This document shows positions 36,638 through 46,831 of a stretch of 64,000 bases of DNA, piece after piece. This DNA is from Bacteroidota bacterium. GTDB taxonomy: Bacteria; Bacteroidota; Bacteroidia; Flavobacteriales; Flavobacteriaceae. The notes beneath the pieces are model-generated. The model saw nothing but the letters and a program-made list of their open reading frames with translations, ran no database searches and had not been told where the DNA came from. Where the stretch lies: the NCBI GenBank assembly GCA_027592025.1, contig JAQCIQ010000005.1:59096-123095 (forward strand). The letters are read 5' to 3'. The translations under genes were made by a program, and so were the position numbers. The stretch's first letter is position 1, and each line of letters starts with the position of its first letter.

Positions 36638-37921
36638 TTATCTTTTCGAAATATCGATATAGGAGCGAAGTGTTGGCCCTGTGTAAATTTGACGAGGTCT
36701 TCCAATAGGTTCTTTGCCTTTTCTCATTTCACGCCATTGGGCAATCCAACCGGGCAAACGACCAAGAGCAAACATTACTGTAAACATTTGAACTGGGATT
36801 CCGAGAGATCGGTAAATGATTCCGGAATAGAAATCTACATTTGGATAGAGTTTTCTGTCAACAAAATATGGGTCTTTCAAGGCCTCTCTCTCTAGTGCCT
36901 TAGCAATATCCAAAACAGGATCATCTATTCCCAAATCATCCAGAACTTCGTCAGCAGCCTTTTTGATGATTCTGGCTCTTGGATCAAAATTCTTATAAAC
37001 ACGATGTCCAAAACCCATTAAACGGAAAGGATCATCCTTATCCTTGGCTTTATTCAAGAATTTCTCTGTATCGCCACCGTCCAAACGAATCGCTTCAAGC
37101 ATTTCTAGAACAGCCTGATTGGCACCCCCATGCAAAGGGCCCCAAAGGGCAGAAATACCTGCAGAAAGAGACGCGAACAATCCGGCCTGTGATGAGCCAA
37201 CGATTCTAACAGTTGAAGTCGAACAGTTTTGTTCGTGGTCCGCGTGAAGAATAAGCAATTTATTCAAGGCTTCTTTTACAGACTTATTGATGATATAAGT
37301 TTCGTTGGGCTGACTGAACATCATTTTCATGATGTTCTCTATATAATCCAAATCTTTAGCTCCATAGTCAATTGGCAGCCCTTGGGTCTTTCTCATGGTC
37401 CAAGCCACTAGGACTGGAAATTTACCCATTATTTTGGCTATGGCCTTGTACATATCCTCATCAGAATCGACATTCACTGAGCTGGGATTGAAAGCTGTCA
37501 ATGCGCTCGTCAATGAGGCCAGCACACCCATCGGGTGAGCAGCTTTTGGAAAGGCATCAATAATTTTTTTAACATCTTCATCCACGAATGAATTCGCTTT
37601 GATGTCGTTTTGGAATTTGGTCAGTTGATCAATATTAGGCAGTTCTCCAAAAATCAACAAATAGGCCACCTCCAAAAAAGTAGCCTTTTCAGCCAATTCT
37701 TCAATGGCATATCCTCTGTAACGGAGTATGCCCAAATCGCCATCTAGAAAAGTAATGGTGCTTAAACATGAACCAGTATTCTTGTAACCAGGATCGAGAG
37801 TAATCAAATTGGCTGCACTGCGCAAAGCTGCAATGTCGACTGCGCTTTCGTTTTCAGTACCAGTAATTACTGGTAGATCTACCGAGATGTTATTGTATGT
37901 CAAGGTTACTTTGGTACTCAT
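36638..37921 (-). CDS. gltA: citrate synthase
   Basis: First enzyme of the TCA cycle, condensing oxaloacetate with acetyl-CoA. 427 residues, the hexameric bacterial type (E. coli 427). Catalytic motifs: LHADHEQNCSTSTVR (active-site His), GPLHGGANQAVLEML (His), GFGHRVYKNFDPRA (His/Arg) and VDFYSGII with the catalytic Asp. A -7 element lies 30 bases upstream, just behind the enolase terminator. Confidence 0.97.
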   Translation of the reverse strand: MSTKVTLTYNNISVDLPVITGTENESAVDIAALRSAANLITLDPGYKNTGSCLSTITFLDGDLGILRYRGYAIEELAEKATFLEVAYLLIFGELPNIDQLTKFQNDIKANSFVDEDVKKIIDAFPKAAHPMGVLASLTSALTAFNPSSVNVDSDEDMYKAIAKIMGKFPVLVAWTMRKTQGLPIDYGAKDLDYIENIMKMMFSQPNETYIINKSVKEALNKLLILHADHEQNCSTSTVRIVGSSQAGLFASLSAGISALWGPLHGGANQAVLEMLEAIRLDGGDTEKFLNKAKDKDDPFRLMGFGHRVYKNFDPRARIIKKAADEVLDDLGIDDPVLDIAKALEREALKDPYFVDRKLYPNVDFYSGIIYRSLGIPVQMFTVMFALGRLPGWIAQWREMRKGKEPIGRPRQIYTGPTLRSYIDISKR

Positions 37922-37951
37922 GGTTCGTAAAATTTATTTGGCACGAAGTTA

Positions 37952-37959
37952 CAAAATTA
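37952..37959 (-). promoter_or_regulatory. -7 element of gltA
   Basis: TAATTTTG on the - strand matches TAnnTTTG, 30 bases before the gltA ATG and directly downstream of the eno terminator. Confidence 0.55.
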
Positions 37960-37966
37960 GACGTTC

Positions 37967-38004
37967 AATAAAAAGTTATCCCATCAGAACTGTTGGAATA
38001 ACTT
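37967..38004 (-). terminator. intrinsic terminator after eno
   Basis: On the - strand AAGTTATTCC (38004-37995) pairs with GGGATAACTT (37982-37973), a 10-bp stem with one G-U pair and a 12-base loop, followed by TTTTTATT. Confidence 0.7.
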
Positions 38005-38025
38005 AAAATAATATTCAAAAAAAAT

Positions 38026-39312
38026 CTACTTACTGAAGGCAGCGATACCGGGGAAATAAGCCCTATTTCCGAGCTCTTCTTCAATTCTCAACAGTTGGTT
38101 GTATTTGGCCATTCGGTCCGAACGTGACGCCGATCCTGTTTTGATTTGACCTGTGTTAAGAGCTACTGCCAAATCAGCAATGGTTGTATCTTCAGTTTCT
38201 CCAGAACGATGAGACATAACAGCCGTATAGCCCGCTTTATGAGCCATTTTAACAGCTGCTATAGTTTCAGTAAGCGTGCCAATCTGGTTAACCTTGACTA
38301 AGATCGAATTGGCGACACCTTGATCAATTCCTCGAGACAGACGTTCAACGTTGGTAACAAATAAATCATCACCCACTAGTTGAATCTTTTGACCAATCTT
38401 TTCGGTCAAATAGACCCATCCTTCCCAGTCGTTTTCGTCCATGCCATCCTCAATAGAAATGATTGGATAGTTCTCTGATAGTGAGGCCAGATAATCTGCC
38501 TGCTCTAGGCTGGATCTAATTTGTCCCTTCTCCCCTTCAAACTTAGTATAATCGTAAGTTCCATTCACATAGAATTCCGCAGCTGCACAATCCAGTGCTA
38601 TTTTCACATCTTCCCCAAATGAATAACCTGCATTTGAAACGGCCTTTGCAATGGTATCCAAAGCGTCCTCGGTTCCACCGAGAACTGGAGCAAATCCTCC
38701 TTCATCTCCGACGGCAGTACTCAAGTTTCTGTCGTGAAGTACTTTTTTCAATTGATGGAAAATCTCAGAACCCATTTGCATTGCATGAGTAAAACTAGTG
38801 GCTTTCACTGGAATGATCATGAATTCTTGAAAGGCAATAGGGGCATCGCTGTGAGAACCACCATTGATAATGTTCATCATTGGAACAGGCAAAGTACAAG
38901 CTTCGGCACCACCCACGTATTCGAACAATGAGACTCCTAGGGATTTTGCCGCTGCATGTGCCGCAGCCAAAGAAACCCCTAAAATGGCGTTGGCGCCAAG
39001 TTTGGACTTATTCGGAGTACCATCCAATTCAATCATTTTTTGATCAATCCGTTCTTGATCTAAAACAGACAGCCCAACGACAGCTGGCCCTAAAATCGTA
39101 TTGACATGATGGACCGCCTTCAGAACACCCTTTCCCAAATAACTGCTTTCGCCGTCTCTCAATTCGACCGCTTCATGTTCTCCGGTCGATGCTCCCGAAG
39201 GAACTGCGGCACGGCCAAAGGACCCATCCTCTGTGGTGACATCAACCTCTATGGTTGGATTTCCTCTTGAATCAAAAATTTGTCGTGCAAAAACAGATTG
39301 GATTGTGCTCAT
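38026..39312 (-). CDS. eno: enolase
   Basis: Interconverts 2-phosphoglycerate and phosphoenolpyruvate. 428 residues, normal length. It opens [22 protein letters not shown] and shows [18 protein letters not shown], the metal ligands in [21 protein letters not shown] and [10 protein letters not shown], the catalytic lysine region [13 protein letters not shown] and [15 protein letters not shown]. Own transcription unit, with a terminator after it. Confidence 0.98.
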   Translation of the reverse strand: MSTIQSVFARQIFDSRGNPTIEVDVTTEDGSFGRAAVPSGASTGEHEAVELRDGESSYLGKGVLKAVHHVNTILGPAVVGLSVLDQERIDQKMIELDGTPNKSKLGANAILGVSLAAAHAAAKSLGVSLFEYVGGAEACTLPVPMMNIINGGSHSDAPIAFQEFMIIPVKATSFTHAMQMGSEIFHQLKKVLHDRNLSTAVGDEGGFAPVLGGTEDALDTIAKAVSNAGYSFGEDVKIALDCAAAEFYVNGTYDYTKFEGEKGQIRSSLEQADYLASLSENYPIISIEDGMDENDWEGWVYLTEKIGQKIQLVGDDLFVTNVERLSRGIDQGVANSILVKVNQIGTLTETIAAVKMAHKAGYTAVMSHRSGETEDTTIADLAVALNTGQIKTGSASRSDRMAKYNQLLRIEEELGNRAYFPGIAAFSK

Positions 39313-39387
39313 AAAAATTAGTTTGTGGCGAATTTACAAATAGTAAATTGCATTGTTAAATTAATTGAAAGGAAAACGCGATTCAAT

Positions 39388-40500
39388 TTAAACTTGGCTA
39401 TGTGAAGACATACTTTCTACGAACTGGTCAAAAAGATAGGCCGAATCGTGAGGCCCAGGGCTTGCTTCTGGATGGTATTGTACAGAAAATACTGGTTTGG
39501 ATTTCATTCTAATACCTGCTACAGTTCCATCGTTCAAATGCACATGAGTGATTTCAACGTCGGAATGGTCCTCAGTTTCTTCTCTATTGATTGCAAAACC
39601 GTGATTCTGAGAAGTAATTTCGCCTTTTCCAGTTAATAGATTCTTGACTGGGTGGTTAATTCCTCGGTGGCCATTATGCATCTTATAGGTACTGATGCCA
39701 TTGGCAAGGGCAATCACCTGATGCCCAAGACATATCCCGAAAAGTGGTTTTCCCGAATCAATTATATTTTTGGCGACCTCGATTGATTCCACTAGTGGCG
39801 CAGGATCACCGGGGCCGTTAGAAATAAAATAACCATCCGGTTGCCAAGCGCTCATCTCTTCGAAAGAGGTGTTAAATGGGAAAACCTTGACATAGCAGTC
39901 TCGGTTAGAGAGGTTTCTAAGAATGTTTTGCTTTATTCCTATGTCAAGGGCTGCGACTCGATAGCTAGATTTTTCTTCACCATAAAAGTAAGGCGTTGTT
40001 GTTGAGACTTTGGAAGCCAATTCGAGACCATTCATGTCCGGAACAGCATTGAGTTGTTCCATAAGACCAGTCACGTCGTATACGTCAGTTGAAATAACCG
40101 CATTCATGGCACCATGATCTCTGATGTGGCCAACCAGTGCTCGAGTGTCAACATCAGAAATAGCCATTAGGTTATTCGCGTCTAAAAAAGTTTTCAGATC
40201 GGACTCGGCGTCCACACGCGAGTAATCGAAACTAAAGTTTTTACAGATCAAACCTGCGATTTTCACACTACCTGATTCAACCTCTTCGATGTTAACACCA
40301 TAGTTTCCAATGTGAGCATTGGTGGTAATCATCAATTGTCCAAAATAAGATGGATCAGTAAAGATTTCTTGGTATCCAGTCATACCAGTATTAAAACAAA
40401 CTTCGCCAAAAGCTGTACCTGGATTACCAATTGCTTTTCCATGAAAAATGGTACCATCCTTTAGAAGTAGAATGGCATTGTGACGGTTGGATGACCTCAT
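39388..40500 (-). CDS. carA: carbamoyl-phosphate synthase small subunit
   Basis: Glutaminase subunit that feeds ammonia to CarB for arginine and pyrimidine synthesis; carB is not in the window. 370 residues. N-terminal CPSase small-chain domain (LLLKDGTIFHGKAIG, FNTGMTGYQEI) and a C-terminal class I glutamine amidotransferase domain with the Cys-His-Glu triad in GICLGHQ (nucleophile Cys) and VQYHPEASPGPHD. It lies between the rplQ terminator and eno with its own -7 element. Confidence 0.97.
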   Translation of the reverse strand: MRSSNRHNAILLLKDGTIFHGKAIGNPGTAFGEVCFNTGMTGYQEIFTDPSYFGQLMITTNAHIGNYGVNIEEVESGSVKIAGLICKNFSFDYSRVDAESDLKTFLDANNLMAISDVDTRALVGHIRDHGAMNAVISTDVYDVTGLMEQLNAVPDMNGLELASKVSTTTPYFYGEEKSSYRVAALDIGIKQNILRNLSNRDCYVKVFPFNTSFEEMSAWQPDGYFISNGPGDPAPLVESIEVAKNIIDSGKPLFGICLGHQVIALANGISTYKMHNGHRGINHPVKNLLTGKGEITSQNHGFAINREETEDHSDVEITHVHLNDGTVAGIRMKSKPVFSVQYHPEASPGPHDSAYLFDQFVESMSSHSQV

Positions 40501-40524
40501 AAAGGGAATGGATTATTGGTTTGC

Positions 40525-40532
40525 CAAAACTA
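40525..40532 (-). promoter_or_regulatory. -7 element of carA
   Basis: TAGTTTTG on the - strand matches TAnnTTTG and lies 24 bases before the carA ATG. Confidence 0.55.
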
Positions 40533-40564
40533 ATAAATCATAACGACTTAGTTGACCGATTTAT

Positions 40565-40592
40565 AAAAAAAAGGGTGAACAAACGTCCACCC
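40565..40592 (-). terminator. intrinsic terminator of the ribosomal protein super-operon
   Basis: GGGTGGAC (- strand, 40592-40585) pairs with GTTCACCC (40580-40573) around a four-base loop, one G-U pair, followed by eight T (40572-40565). It follows rplQ, the last ribosomal gene, by 28 bases. Confidence 0.85.
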
Positions 40593-40619
40593 TTTTTCTA
40601 TTTGTAAGTTTAATATCAT

Positions 40620-41075
40620 CTACTCTTCTTCAGAACTAACTTCCGGCTTTGTTGCAACAACAGGTGCAGGAGCTGCCTTTTTAGTTCTTTTTTCTGGTCG
40701 CGGAGCAGTGTAGAGGTCGTTATAATCGACCAATTCAATCATAGCCATGTCAGCATTGTCACCGAGACGATGTCCCAATTTGATGATGCGGGTATATCCT
40801 CCTGGTCGTCCTGCTACTTTTTTACCTACTTGTTCAAAAAGTTCAGTAATGGCCTCTTTTTGACGCAATCTGCTGAAAACAATACGGCGGTTGTGAGTCG
40901 TATCTTCTTTAGACTTCGTAATCATTGGTTCAACAAATACTTTCAAGGCTTTGGCTTTAGAAACAGTAGTGTTGATTCGCTTGTGCTCAATGAGTGAGCA
41001 AGCCATGTTGGCTAACATTGAACGACGATGGGCCGTTTTTCTGCCGAGGTGGTTTATTTTTTTTCCGTGTCTCAT
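40620..41075 (-). CDS. rplQ: 50S ribosomal protein L17
   Basis: 151 residues; the conserved core [21 protein letters not shown] to LVDYNDLY is followed by a ~25-residue Ala/Pro/Val/Glu-rich tail ([10 protein letters not shown]...EEE) that is absent from the 127-residue E. coli protein. L17 sits near the peptide exit tunnel. Last gene of the ribosomal cluster, behind rpoA. Confidence 0.97.
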   Translation of the reverse strand: MRHGKKINHLGRKTAHRRSMLANMACSLIEHKRINTTVSKAKALKVFVEPMITKSKEDTTHNRRIVFSRLRQKEAITELFEQVGKKVAGRPGGYTRIIKLGHRLGDNADMAMIELVDYNDLYTAPRPEKRTKKAAPAPVVATKPEVSSEEE

Positions 41076-41099
41076 AATATATGATTAATGCCGTGAGAA

Positions 41100-42092
41100 T
41101 TAATCCCGGTCTAATTTATATTTACTCAAGTCCATCCCAAAATTAAGCCCTTTGACATTGACCAGCTCTTCGAGTTCGGTTAAAGATTTTTTACCAAAGT
41201 TTCTAAACTTCATCAAATCGTTCTTATTGAAAGATACCAAATCTCCAAGAGTTTCCACTTCAGCAGCTTTTAGGCAATTCAGAGCACGTACTGACAAGTC
41301 CATATCGACCAAACGTGTTTTCAACAGTTGACGCATGTGGAGTGATTCCTCATCGTAAGTCTCCGTTTGAGCAATTTCATCGGCCTCAAGGGTGATGCGC
41401 TCATCAGAAAACAACATGAAATGGTGGATCAAAATCTTTGCAGCCTCAGTTAAGGCGTCTTTCGGAGTTATAGAACCATCCGTAGAGATTTCAAAAACCA
41501 ATTTCTCGTAATCCGTTTTTTGCTCAACGCGGTAATCTTCGATGCCAAATTTTACATTCTTGATTGGAGTGTAGATAGAATCTGTGAAAATCGTACCTAA
41601 CGGTGCCCCAGCCTTTTTGTTATCATCAGCGACAACATAACCACGACCTTTACCAATAGTGATTTCCATATTGATTTTCACTTTTGGATCCATGGTGCAA
41701 ATTACCAACTCAGGATTCAAAACTTGGAAACCAGAAATGAATTTTTGAAAATCCCCAGCAGTCAGAACACTTTGTTTGGTTACCGCAATGTTTACCGATT
41801 CGTTGTCCACGTCCTCAATTTGACGCTTAAATCGAATCTGTTTGAGGTTCAATACTATTTCGGTTACATCTTCAGCTACACCAGAAATGGTCGAAAATTC
41901 ATGTTCAACACCTTCGATGCGAAGAGAAGTGATAGCAAAGCCTTCTAGAGATGACAGAAGCACACGGCGCAATGCGTTGCCTACGGTCAATCCATATCCA
42001 GGTTCAAGTGGTCTAAATTCAAACTTGCCTTCATAATCGGTTGAATCGATCATGATGACTTTATCGGGTTTTTGAAAATTTAATATAGCCAT
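41100..42092 (-). CDS. rpoA: DNA-directed RNA polymerase subunit alpha
   Basis: 330 residues. The N-terminal dimerisation domain contains [22 protein letters not shown], the family hallmark; the C-terminal DNA-binding domain (about 255-325) shows [23 protein letters not shown] and [10 protein letters not shown]. The two domains are joined by an acidic linker. Located between rpsD and rplQ as in most bacteria. Confidence 0.98.
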   Translation of the reverse strand: MAILNFQKPDKVIMIDSTDYEGKFEFRPLEPGYGLTVGNALRRVLLSSLEGFAITSLRIEGVEHEFSTISGVAEDVTEIVLNLKQIRFKRQIEDVDNESVNIAVTKQSVLTAGDFQKFISGFQVLNPELVICTMDPKVKINMEITIGKGRGYVVADDNKKAGAPLGTIFTDSIYTPIKNVKFGIEDYRVEQKTDYEKLVFEISTDGSITPKDALTEAAKILIHHFMLFSDERITLEADEIAQTETYDEESLHMRQLLKTRLVDMDLSVRALNCLKAAEVETLGDLVSFNKNDLMKFRNFGKKSLTELEELVNVKGLNFGMDLSKYKLDRD

Positions 42093-42110
42093 TTTGTATC
42101 TTCTATGTTT

Positions 42111-42716
42111 TTATTTCGAGTATAATTCAACAATGAATTGTTCATTGATGTTTTCTGGAATTTGGATGCGTTCTGGCACAGAGACATATGTTCCTTGCAT
42201 TTTATTATCATCCCAAGTAATCCATTCATAAACAGGATTAGACGCCGCCAATGATTGAGTAATCGCATCCATTGACTTAGATTTCTCACGAACTCCAACG
42301 ACATCGCCAGCTTTCACTGAATAAGAAGAAATGTTCACAATCCCTCCATTAACAGTGATGTGTCTGTGCGACACCAATTGACGTGCAGCACTCCGGCTTG
42401 GAGCAATGCCCATACGGTAAACGACATTGTCTAGACGCGATTCGCACAACTGCAGCAAAACGACCCCTGTAATACCTCGAGAAGCAGTTGCTCTCTTGAA
42501 CATATTACGAAACTGGCGTTCTAAGACACCATAAGTGTATTTGGCTTTTTGCTTTTCCTGCAATTGAATTGCATACTCAGATTTTTTTCCACGACGACGG
42601 GTATTTCCGTGTTGTCCTGGAGGATAATTGCGCTTTTCAAACGCCTTATCTTCGCCGTAAATTGCTTCTCCGAATTTACGAGCGATTTTAGTTTTTGGAC
42701 CGATGTATCTTGCCAT
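42111..42716 (-). CDS. rpsD: 30S ribosomal protein S4 (C-minus form)
   Basis: 201 residues. It starts [19 protein letters not shown] and has [29 protein letters not shown] (S4 RNA-binding domain). The four N-terminal zinc-ligand cysteines present in some S4 proteins are all absent, so it is the zinc-free form. S4 starts 30S body assembly and represses ribosomal operons in other bacteria. The 85-base gap upstream is the largest inside this part of the cluster and contains a nested hairpin. Confidence 0.97.
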   Translation of the reverse strand: MARYIGPKTKIARKFGEAIYGEDKAFEKRNYPPGQHGNTRRRGKKSEYAIQLQEKQKAKYTYGVLERQFRNMFKRATASRGITGVVLLQLCESRLDNVVYRMGIAPSRSAARQLVSHRHITVNGGIVNISSYSVKAGDVVGVREKSKSMDAITQSLAASNPVYEWITWDDNKMQGTYVSVPERIQIPENINEQFIVELYSK

Positions 42717-42732
42717 TCTATTTGAATTTTAA

Positions 42733-42784
42733 AGTGCTGTTGTGAATTAAGGTCTAGCTATCCTTCGACAACGAATGCTGCACT
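42733..42784 (-). promoter_or_regulatory. candidate structured leader of rpsD
   Basis: Three nested complementary pairs fill the rpsK-rpsD gap: AGTGC/GCACT (42784-42780 with 42737-42733), GTTGT/ACAAC (42772-42768 with 42743-42739) and AAGG/CCTT (42765-42762 with 42752-42749). Neighbouring ribosomal genes are spaced by a few bases only, so a regulatory structure is plausible, for example a site for S4 feedback. No TAnnTTTG promoter is seen in the gap. Confidence 0.4.
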
Positions 42785-42801
42785 CTTGCGGTTAGTATTA
42801 A

Positions 42802-43185
42802 TTAAACTCGTCTTCTCTTTGGTGGACGACACCCGTTGTGTGGCATTGGGGTTATATCGACGATCTCCGTCACCTCAATTCCGTTATTATGCAAAGTACG
42901 AATTGCAGACTCTCGTCCTCCTCCAGGTCCTTTGACATAAACTTTTACCTTGCGTAAACCTGCCTCTTTAGCCACGTTAACAGCATCTTCAGCAGCAAGC
43001 TGAGCTGCATAAGGCGTGTTTTTCTTTGATCCTCTAAAGCCCATTTTTCCAGCCGAAGACCACGAAATAACGTCACCCTTTTTGTTGGTCAACGAAATAA
43101 TGATATTGTTGAACGATGCCGTGACATGCGCCTCACCAGTGGACTCAACAATAACCTTGCGTTTTTTAGTATTAGATTTTGCCAT
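42802..43185 (-). CDS. rpsK: 30S ribosomal protein S11
   Basis: 127 residues. Conserved [53 protein letters not shown] and the C-terminal [18 protein letters not shown] identify S11, a platform protein of the small subunit. It lies 8 bases behind rpsM. Confidence 0.98.
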   Translation of the reverse strand: MAKSNTKKRKVIVESTGEAHVTASFNNIIISLTNKKGDVISWSSAGKMGFRGSKKNTPYAAQLAAEDAVNVAKEAGLRKVKVYVKGPGGGRESAIRTLHNNGIEVTEIVDITPMPHNGCRPPKRRRV

Positions 43186-43193
43186 GCTATATA

Positions 43194-43568
43194 TTATTTA
43201 GTCGCTTTTTTCTTGTTGGCAACAGTTTTACGTTTACCCTTTCTAGTTCGGGAATTGTTTTTTGTACGTTGTCCTCTTAATGGGAGTCCTGCTCTATGAC
43301 GAATACCGCGATAGCAACCAATATCCATCAATCGTTTGATGTTGAGTTGTGTTTCTGAGCGCAATTCACCTTCAATGGTGTATGTCGCTACGGCCGCACG
43401 AATATTACTGATGTCATCATCACTCCAGTCATTAACTTTTTTATCTAAGTCGACTTTAGCCTGATCCAATATTTCCTTTGCGCGACTTTTGCCTACACCA
43501 AAGATGTAGGTCAAAGCGATAACGCCGCGTTTCTGTTTTGGGATGTCTACCCCTGCAATTCTTGCCAT
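43194..43568 (-). CDS. rpsM: 30S ribosomal protein S13
   Basis: 124 residues. [32 protein letters not shown] (helix-two-turns-helix) and [23 protein letters not shown] are characteristic. S13 contacts the 23S rRNA and L5 at the subunit bridge and P-site tRNA through its basic tail. First gene of the classical alpha-operon block here, two bases behind rpmJ. Confidence 0.98.
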   Translation of the reverse strand: MARIAGVDIPKQKRGVIALTYIFGVGKSRAKEILDQAKVDLDKKVNDWSDDDISNIRAAVATYTIEGELRSETQLNIKRLMDIGCYRGIRHRAGLPLRGQRTKNNSRTRKGKRKTVANKKKATK

Positions 43569-43570
43569 AG

Positions 43571-43687
43571 TTACCCTTGTCTTTGTTTGAATTTAGGATT
43601 CTTTTTGTTAATCACGTAAAGCTTGCCTTTACGTCGGACGATCTTACAATCGGCACTTCTCTTTTTAATGGATGCTCTTACTTTCAT
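43571..43687 (-). CDS. rpmJ: 50S ribosomal protein L36 (zinc-ligand poor form)
   Basis: 38 residues, ATG at 43685-43687. It reads [22 protein letters not shown] and ends NPKFKQRQG, so the identity is clear. In zinc-binding L36 four residues (three Cys and one His) hold the metal; here only Cys14 remains, the others being Ser11, Asn27 and Phe34. This is the C-minus type. Located between infA and rpsM as in many genomes. Confidence 0.95.
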   Translation of the reverse strand: MKVRASIKKRSADCKIVRRKGKLYVINKKNPKFKQRQG

Positions 43688-43691
43688 TGTT

Positions 43692-43907
43692 TTAGTATCG
43701 ATAAGTTATTCTAGCCTTTGACAAATCGTATGGACTCATTTCGAGCTTCACCCGATCTCCAGGCAATAATTTGATATAATGCATTCTCATTTTACCTGAA
43801 ATATGGGCTGTTACAACATGCTCATTTTCCAATTCAACACGAAACATGGCGTTGGATAACGCTTCCTTGATTGTGCCGTCTTGTTCTATTGCCGATTGCT
43901 TTGCCAT
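43692..43907 (-). CDS. infA: translation initiation factor IF-1
   Basis: 71 residues, an OB-fold protein that occupies the A site during initiation. [57 protein letters not shown] (positions about 32-62) and the closing RITYRY are typical. Eight bases behind secY, followed by rpmJ. Confidence 0.98.
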   Translation of the reverse strand: MAKQSAIEQDGTIKEALSNAMFRVELENEHVVTAHISGKMRMHYIKLLPGDRVKLEMSPYDLSKARITYRY

Positions 43908-43914
43908 AGTTCAG

Positions 43915-45264
43915 TTATACGATTGATTTTCTGTTTTTTCCTGTTTTCATCAAACCATCGTAATGTTTATTTAACAGATACGAATTGATTTGTTGCATGG
44001 TATCAATTGCCACACCTACCATAATCAAGAGAGAAGTGCCACCAAAAAAGATGGCCCATCCAGCCTGAACATTGATAAGCTTGACAATGATTGCCGGAAA
44101 CACAGCAAGGATAGCCAAGAATATTGAACCTGGAAGAGTGATTTGTGACATGATTCGATCCAAATACTCCGATGTATCAGTCCCTGGACGAATGCCAGGA
44201 ATAAAGCCACCACCGCGTTTCAGATCGTCCGCCATTTTATTCGTTGGCACAGTGATCGCTGTGTAGAAATAGGTGAACACAATAATCAATAGTGCAAAAA
44301 CAATATTATAAGTTAAGCCAAAAATATCAGAAAACTGAGCCTGAAGCCATTGTCCAGTAGCTGTGTCTTTTAACATTCCGCTTCCGCCGATTAAAGAAGG
44401 CACAAACATAATGGCTTGTGCAAAGATAATTGGCATGACACCAGAAGCATTCAATTTTAATGGGATGTACTGGCGCGCTCCTGCGGCCGCACTGTCGTAA
44501 CTTCCTGAGGTTGAACGACGCGCGTATTGAACAGCAATTTTTCTTACCGCCATGACCAACAAAACAGAAAGAAGAATGATTACTAACCAAACAACAAGCT
44601 CAAATAAAATCATGATTAACCCTCCGTTTGACTCAGTCACCCGCGAAGAATATTCCTGTAAAAATGACTGCGGCAATCTGGCAATAATACCAACCATAAT
44701 CAATAAAGAAATTCCGTTACCGATACCTTTGTCGGTTATTTTTTCACCCAACCACATGGCGAAAATACAGCCTGTAACAAGTATAGCGATTGATGAAAAA
44801 TAGAACACAGAGCTCTGGCCCAACAAAAAGGCCTCAGCTGGAATACCCAATGAAGGCAGGCTAACTAAGTATCCAGGTGCTTGCACCAAACAGATGGCAA
44901 TAGTAAGCCAACGTGTAATTTGATTAATTTTTCTACGGCCACTTTCACCTTCCTTCTGAAGTTTTTGCAAGTAAGGAATAGCCAATCCCATCAATTGCAC
45001 GACAATGGATGCAGAAATATATGGCATGATTCCCAAGGCAAATATCGATGCATTGGCAAAAGCTCCTCCAGTAAAGGCATTAAGAAGCCCAAGCAATCCA
45101 CTGTCTGTAGTGGAAGATAATCCTCCCAAAAGAGTTGGATCAATACCTGGTAACACAACCTGTGCTCCAAAACGATACACCAACAACAAACCAAGCGTCA
45201 AAAGGATGCGATCCTTAAGCTCGGTGATGCGCCAGACGTTTTTTATGTTATCGATGAACTTCAT
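43915..45264 (-). CDS. secY: preprotein translocase subunit SecY
   Basis: Central channel of the Sec translocon. 449 residues, ten hydrophobic segments. Signatures: VYRFGAQVVLPGI in the first segment, the plug region following, GIMPYISASIVVQLM, LQKLQKEGESGRRKINQITRW and the cytoplasmic loops ending GGFIPGIRPGTDTSEYL. Normal position between rplO and infA. Confidence 0.98.
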   Translation of the reverse strand: MKFIDNIKNVWRITELKDRILLTLGLLLVYRFGAQVVLPGIDPTLLGGLSSTTDSGLLGLLNAFTGGAFANASIFALGIMPYISASIVVQLMGLAIPYLQKLQKEGESGRRKINQITRWLTIAICLVQAPGYLVSLPSLGIPAEAFLLGQSSVFYFSSIAILVTGCIFAMWLGEKITDKGIGNGISLLIMVGIIARLPQSFLQEYSSRVTESNGGLIMILFELVVWLVIILLSVLLVMAVRKIAVQYARRSTSGSYDSAAAGARQYIPLKLNASGVMPIIFAQAIMFVPSLIGGSGMLKDTATGQWLQAQFSDIFGLTYNIVFALLIIVFTYFYTAITVPTNKMADDLKRGGGFIPGIRPGTDTSEYLDRIMSQITLPGSIFLAILAVFPAIIVKLINVQAGWAIFFGGTSLLIMVGVAIDTMQQINSYLLNKHYDGLMKTGKNRKSIV

Positions 45265-45280
45265 AATTCAAATTTGGTGC

Positions 45281-45733
45281 TTATAACGTTATAGCTTCTC
45301 CTCCTGCTGCTTCAATGGCTGCTTTGGCCGATGCTGTAAATTTGTGTGCTGTAACTTTAACGGCCGATTTCAACTCTCCGCGACCAAGAATTTTCACAAG
45401 GTCATTTGAAGTTGATAATCGCAACGACATCATGTCTTCCAGACCTAAAGAATCTTTGATTTTTTTAGACTCAACCAATTGTTGAATAGTATCAAGGTTG
45501 ATTCCCTGATATTCCACGCGGTTGACGTTAGTAAAACCAAATTTCGGCACACGGCGTTGAAGTGGCATTTGACCACCTTCAAAACCAATCTTTTTAGAAT
45601 AACCTGAACGAGACTTTGCCCCTTTGTGACCACGAGCTGCCGTTCCTCCTTTACCTGATCCTTGACCTCGTCCAAGGCGTTTTCCTTCGCTCTTTACTGA
45701 GCCTGCTGCAGGTTGTAAATTGTTTAATTCCAT
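45281..45733 (-). CDS. rplO: 50S ribosomal protein L15
   Basis: 150 residues. N-terminal glycine/lysine-rich arm (SEGKRLGRGQGSGKGGTAARG, then KGAKSR) and MPLQRRVPKFGF are diagnostic of L15, a late large-subunit assembly protein. Two bases behind rpmD. Confidence 0.97.
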   Translation of the reverse strand: MELNNLQPAAGSVKSEGKRLGRGQGSGKGGTAARGHKGAKSRSGYSKKIGFEGGQMPLQRRVPKFGFTNVNRVEYQGINLDTIQQLVESKKIKDSLGLEDMMSLRLSTSNDLVKILGRGELKSAVKVTAHKFTASAKAAIEAAGGEAITL

Positions 45734-45735
45734 GC

Positions 45736-45927
45736 TTATAGAGCTGTTTCGATTTCTTCTACAGAAACCAAATGATTAACCTTGCTTACCATACCTAAAA
45801 TACTAGGTGTTGCATCATGTTCCACCGATTGTCCAATTTTTCTCAAACCCAACGACTCTAGCGTAAGTTTTTGACGTTTGGTGCGGTTGATGGCGCTTTT
45901 GCGTTTTGTGACTTTGATTCTTGCCAT
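45736..45927 (-). CDS. rpmD: 50S ribosomal protein L30
   Basis: 63 residues, ARIKVTKRKSAINRTKRQKLTLESLGLRK-type start with GMVSKVNHLVSVEE; the usual ferredoxin-like L30. Lies between rpsE and rplO. Confidence 0.95.
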   Translation of the reverse strand: MARIKVTKRKSAINRTKRQKLTLESLGLRKIGQSVEHDATPSILGMVSKVNHLVSVEEIETAL

Positions 45928-45932
45928 GACAA

Positions 45933-46457
45933 TTATCCTTTAAAAAGTTTATCCAATGAGATACCGCGATCTTTAGCGATAACAGTAGCATCTCTCAATT
46001 GCAACAAGGCATCGAAAGTTGCCTTTACGGCGTTATGAGGGTTAGAAGAACCTTGTGACTTTGACAATACATCGTGCACGCCAACTGCCTCCAAAACTGT
46101 ACGAACTGCTCCTCCAGCAATTACACCTGTTCCAGGAGCTGCTGGAATAATGTTAACTCTTGCACCACCATACTTGCCCTTTTGAGCATGAGGCAAAGTA
46201 CCCTTCAATAAAGGAATTCTAACTAAGTTTTTCTTAGCGTCTTCGACTGCTTTTGCGATAGCCGAAGAAACATCCTTAGATTTTCCCAAACCATGTCCAA
46301 CAACACCTGCTTCGTCTCCTACTACAACGATAGCCGAAAATCCAAAAGCACGTCCACCTTTAGTTACTTTGGTAACCCGCTGCACACCAACCAAACGGTC
46401 TTTTAAATCAAGACCTCCCGGTTTTACCAATTCTGCGTTTTTATATTTTTGATACAT
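45933..46457 (-). CDS. rpsE: 30S ribosomal protein S5
   Basis: 174 residues. [29 protein letters not shown] (about 22-50) is the N-terminal dsRNA-binding-like domain; [14 protein letters not shown] and the C-terminal [23 protein letters not shown] complete S5. It helps decoding fidelity and mRNA helicase activity of the 30S subunit. Confidence 0.98.
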   Translation of the reverse strand: MYQKYKNAELVKPGGLDLKDRLVGVQRVTKVTKGGRAFGFSAIVVVGDEAGVVGHGLGKSKDVSSAIAKAVEDAKKNLVRIPLLKGTLPHAQKGKYGGARVNIIPAAPGTGVIAGGAVRTVLEAVGVHDVLSKSQGSSNPHNAVKATFDALLQLRDATVIAKDRGISLDKLFKG

Positions 46458-46463
46458 AGCTAA

Positions 46464-46820
46464 TTAAAATTTAAGTCCACCTTCTCGGGCACCGTCTGCT
46501 AATGATTTAACTCTTCCGTGGTACAAACAACCTCCTCTGTCGAAAGCAATTTTACCAATTCCAGCCGCAACAGCTTTTTCTGCAACTGATTTACCAACTA
46601 GAGCAGCGATTTCAACTTTGCTGCCCTTTGCTTCAGCAATACCCTTGTCGCGTGAAGACGCTGCAACCAAAGTGGTTCCATTCACGTCATCAATTACCTG
46701 TGCGTAGATTTCGTTGTTAGAACGAAATACTGCAAGTCTCGGTTGATCTGGCGTTCCAGTTACCGTTTTCTTGATTCGACTTTTGATGCGAATTCTTCTT
46801 TCGCGTTTTGTTAATCCCAT
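46464..46820 (-). CDS. rplR: 50S ribosomal protein L18
   Basis: 118 residues. [27 protein letters not shown] and the C-terminal [26 protein letters not shown] (spread over about 93-118) identify L18, which binds 5S rRNA with L5. Confidence 0.97.
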   Translation of the reverse strand: MGLTKRERRIRIKSRIKKTVTGTPDQPRLAVFRSNNEIYAQVIDDVNGTTLVAASSRDKGIAEAKGSKVEIAALVGKSVAEKAVAAGIGKIAFDRGGCLYHGRVKSLADGAREGGLKF

Positions 46821-46831
46821 TCTAATTAAGT

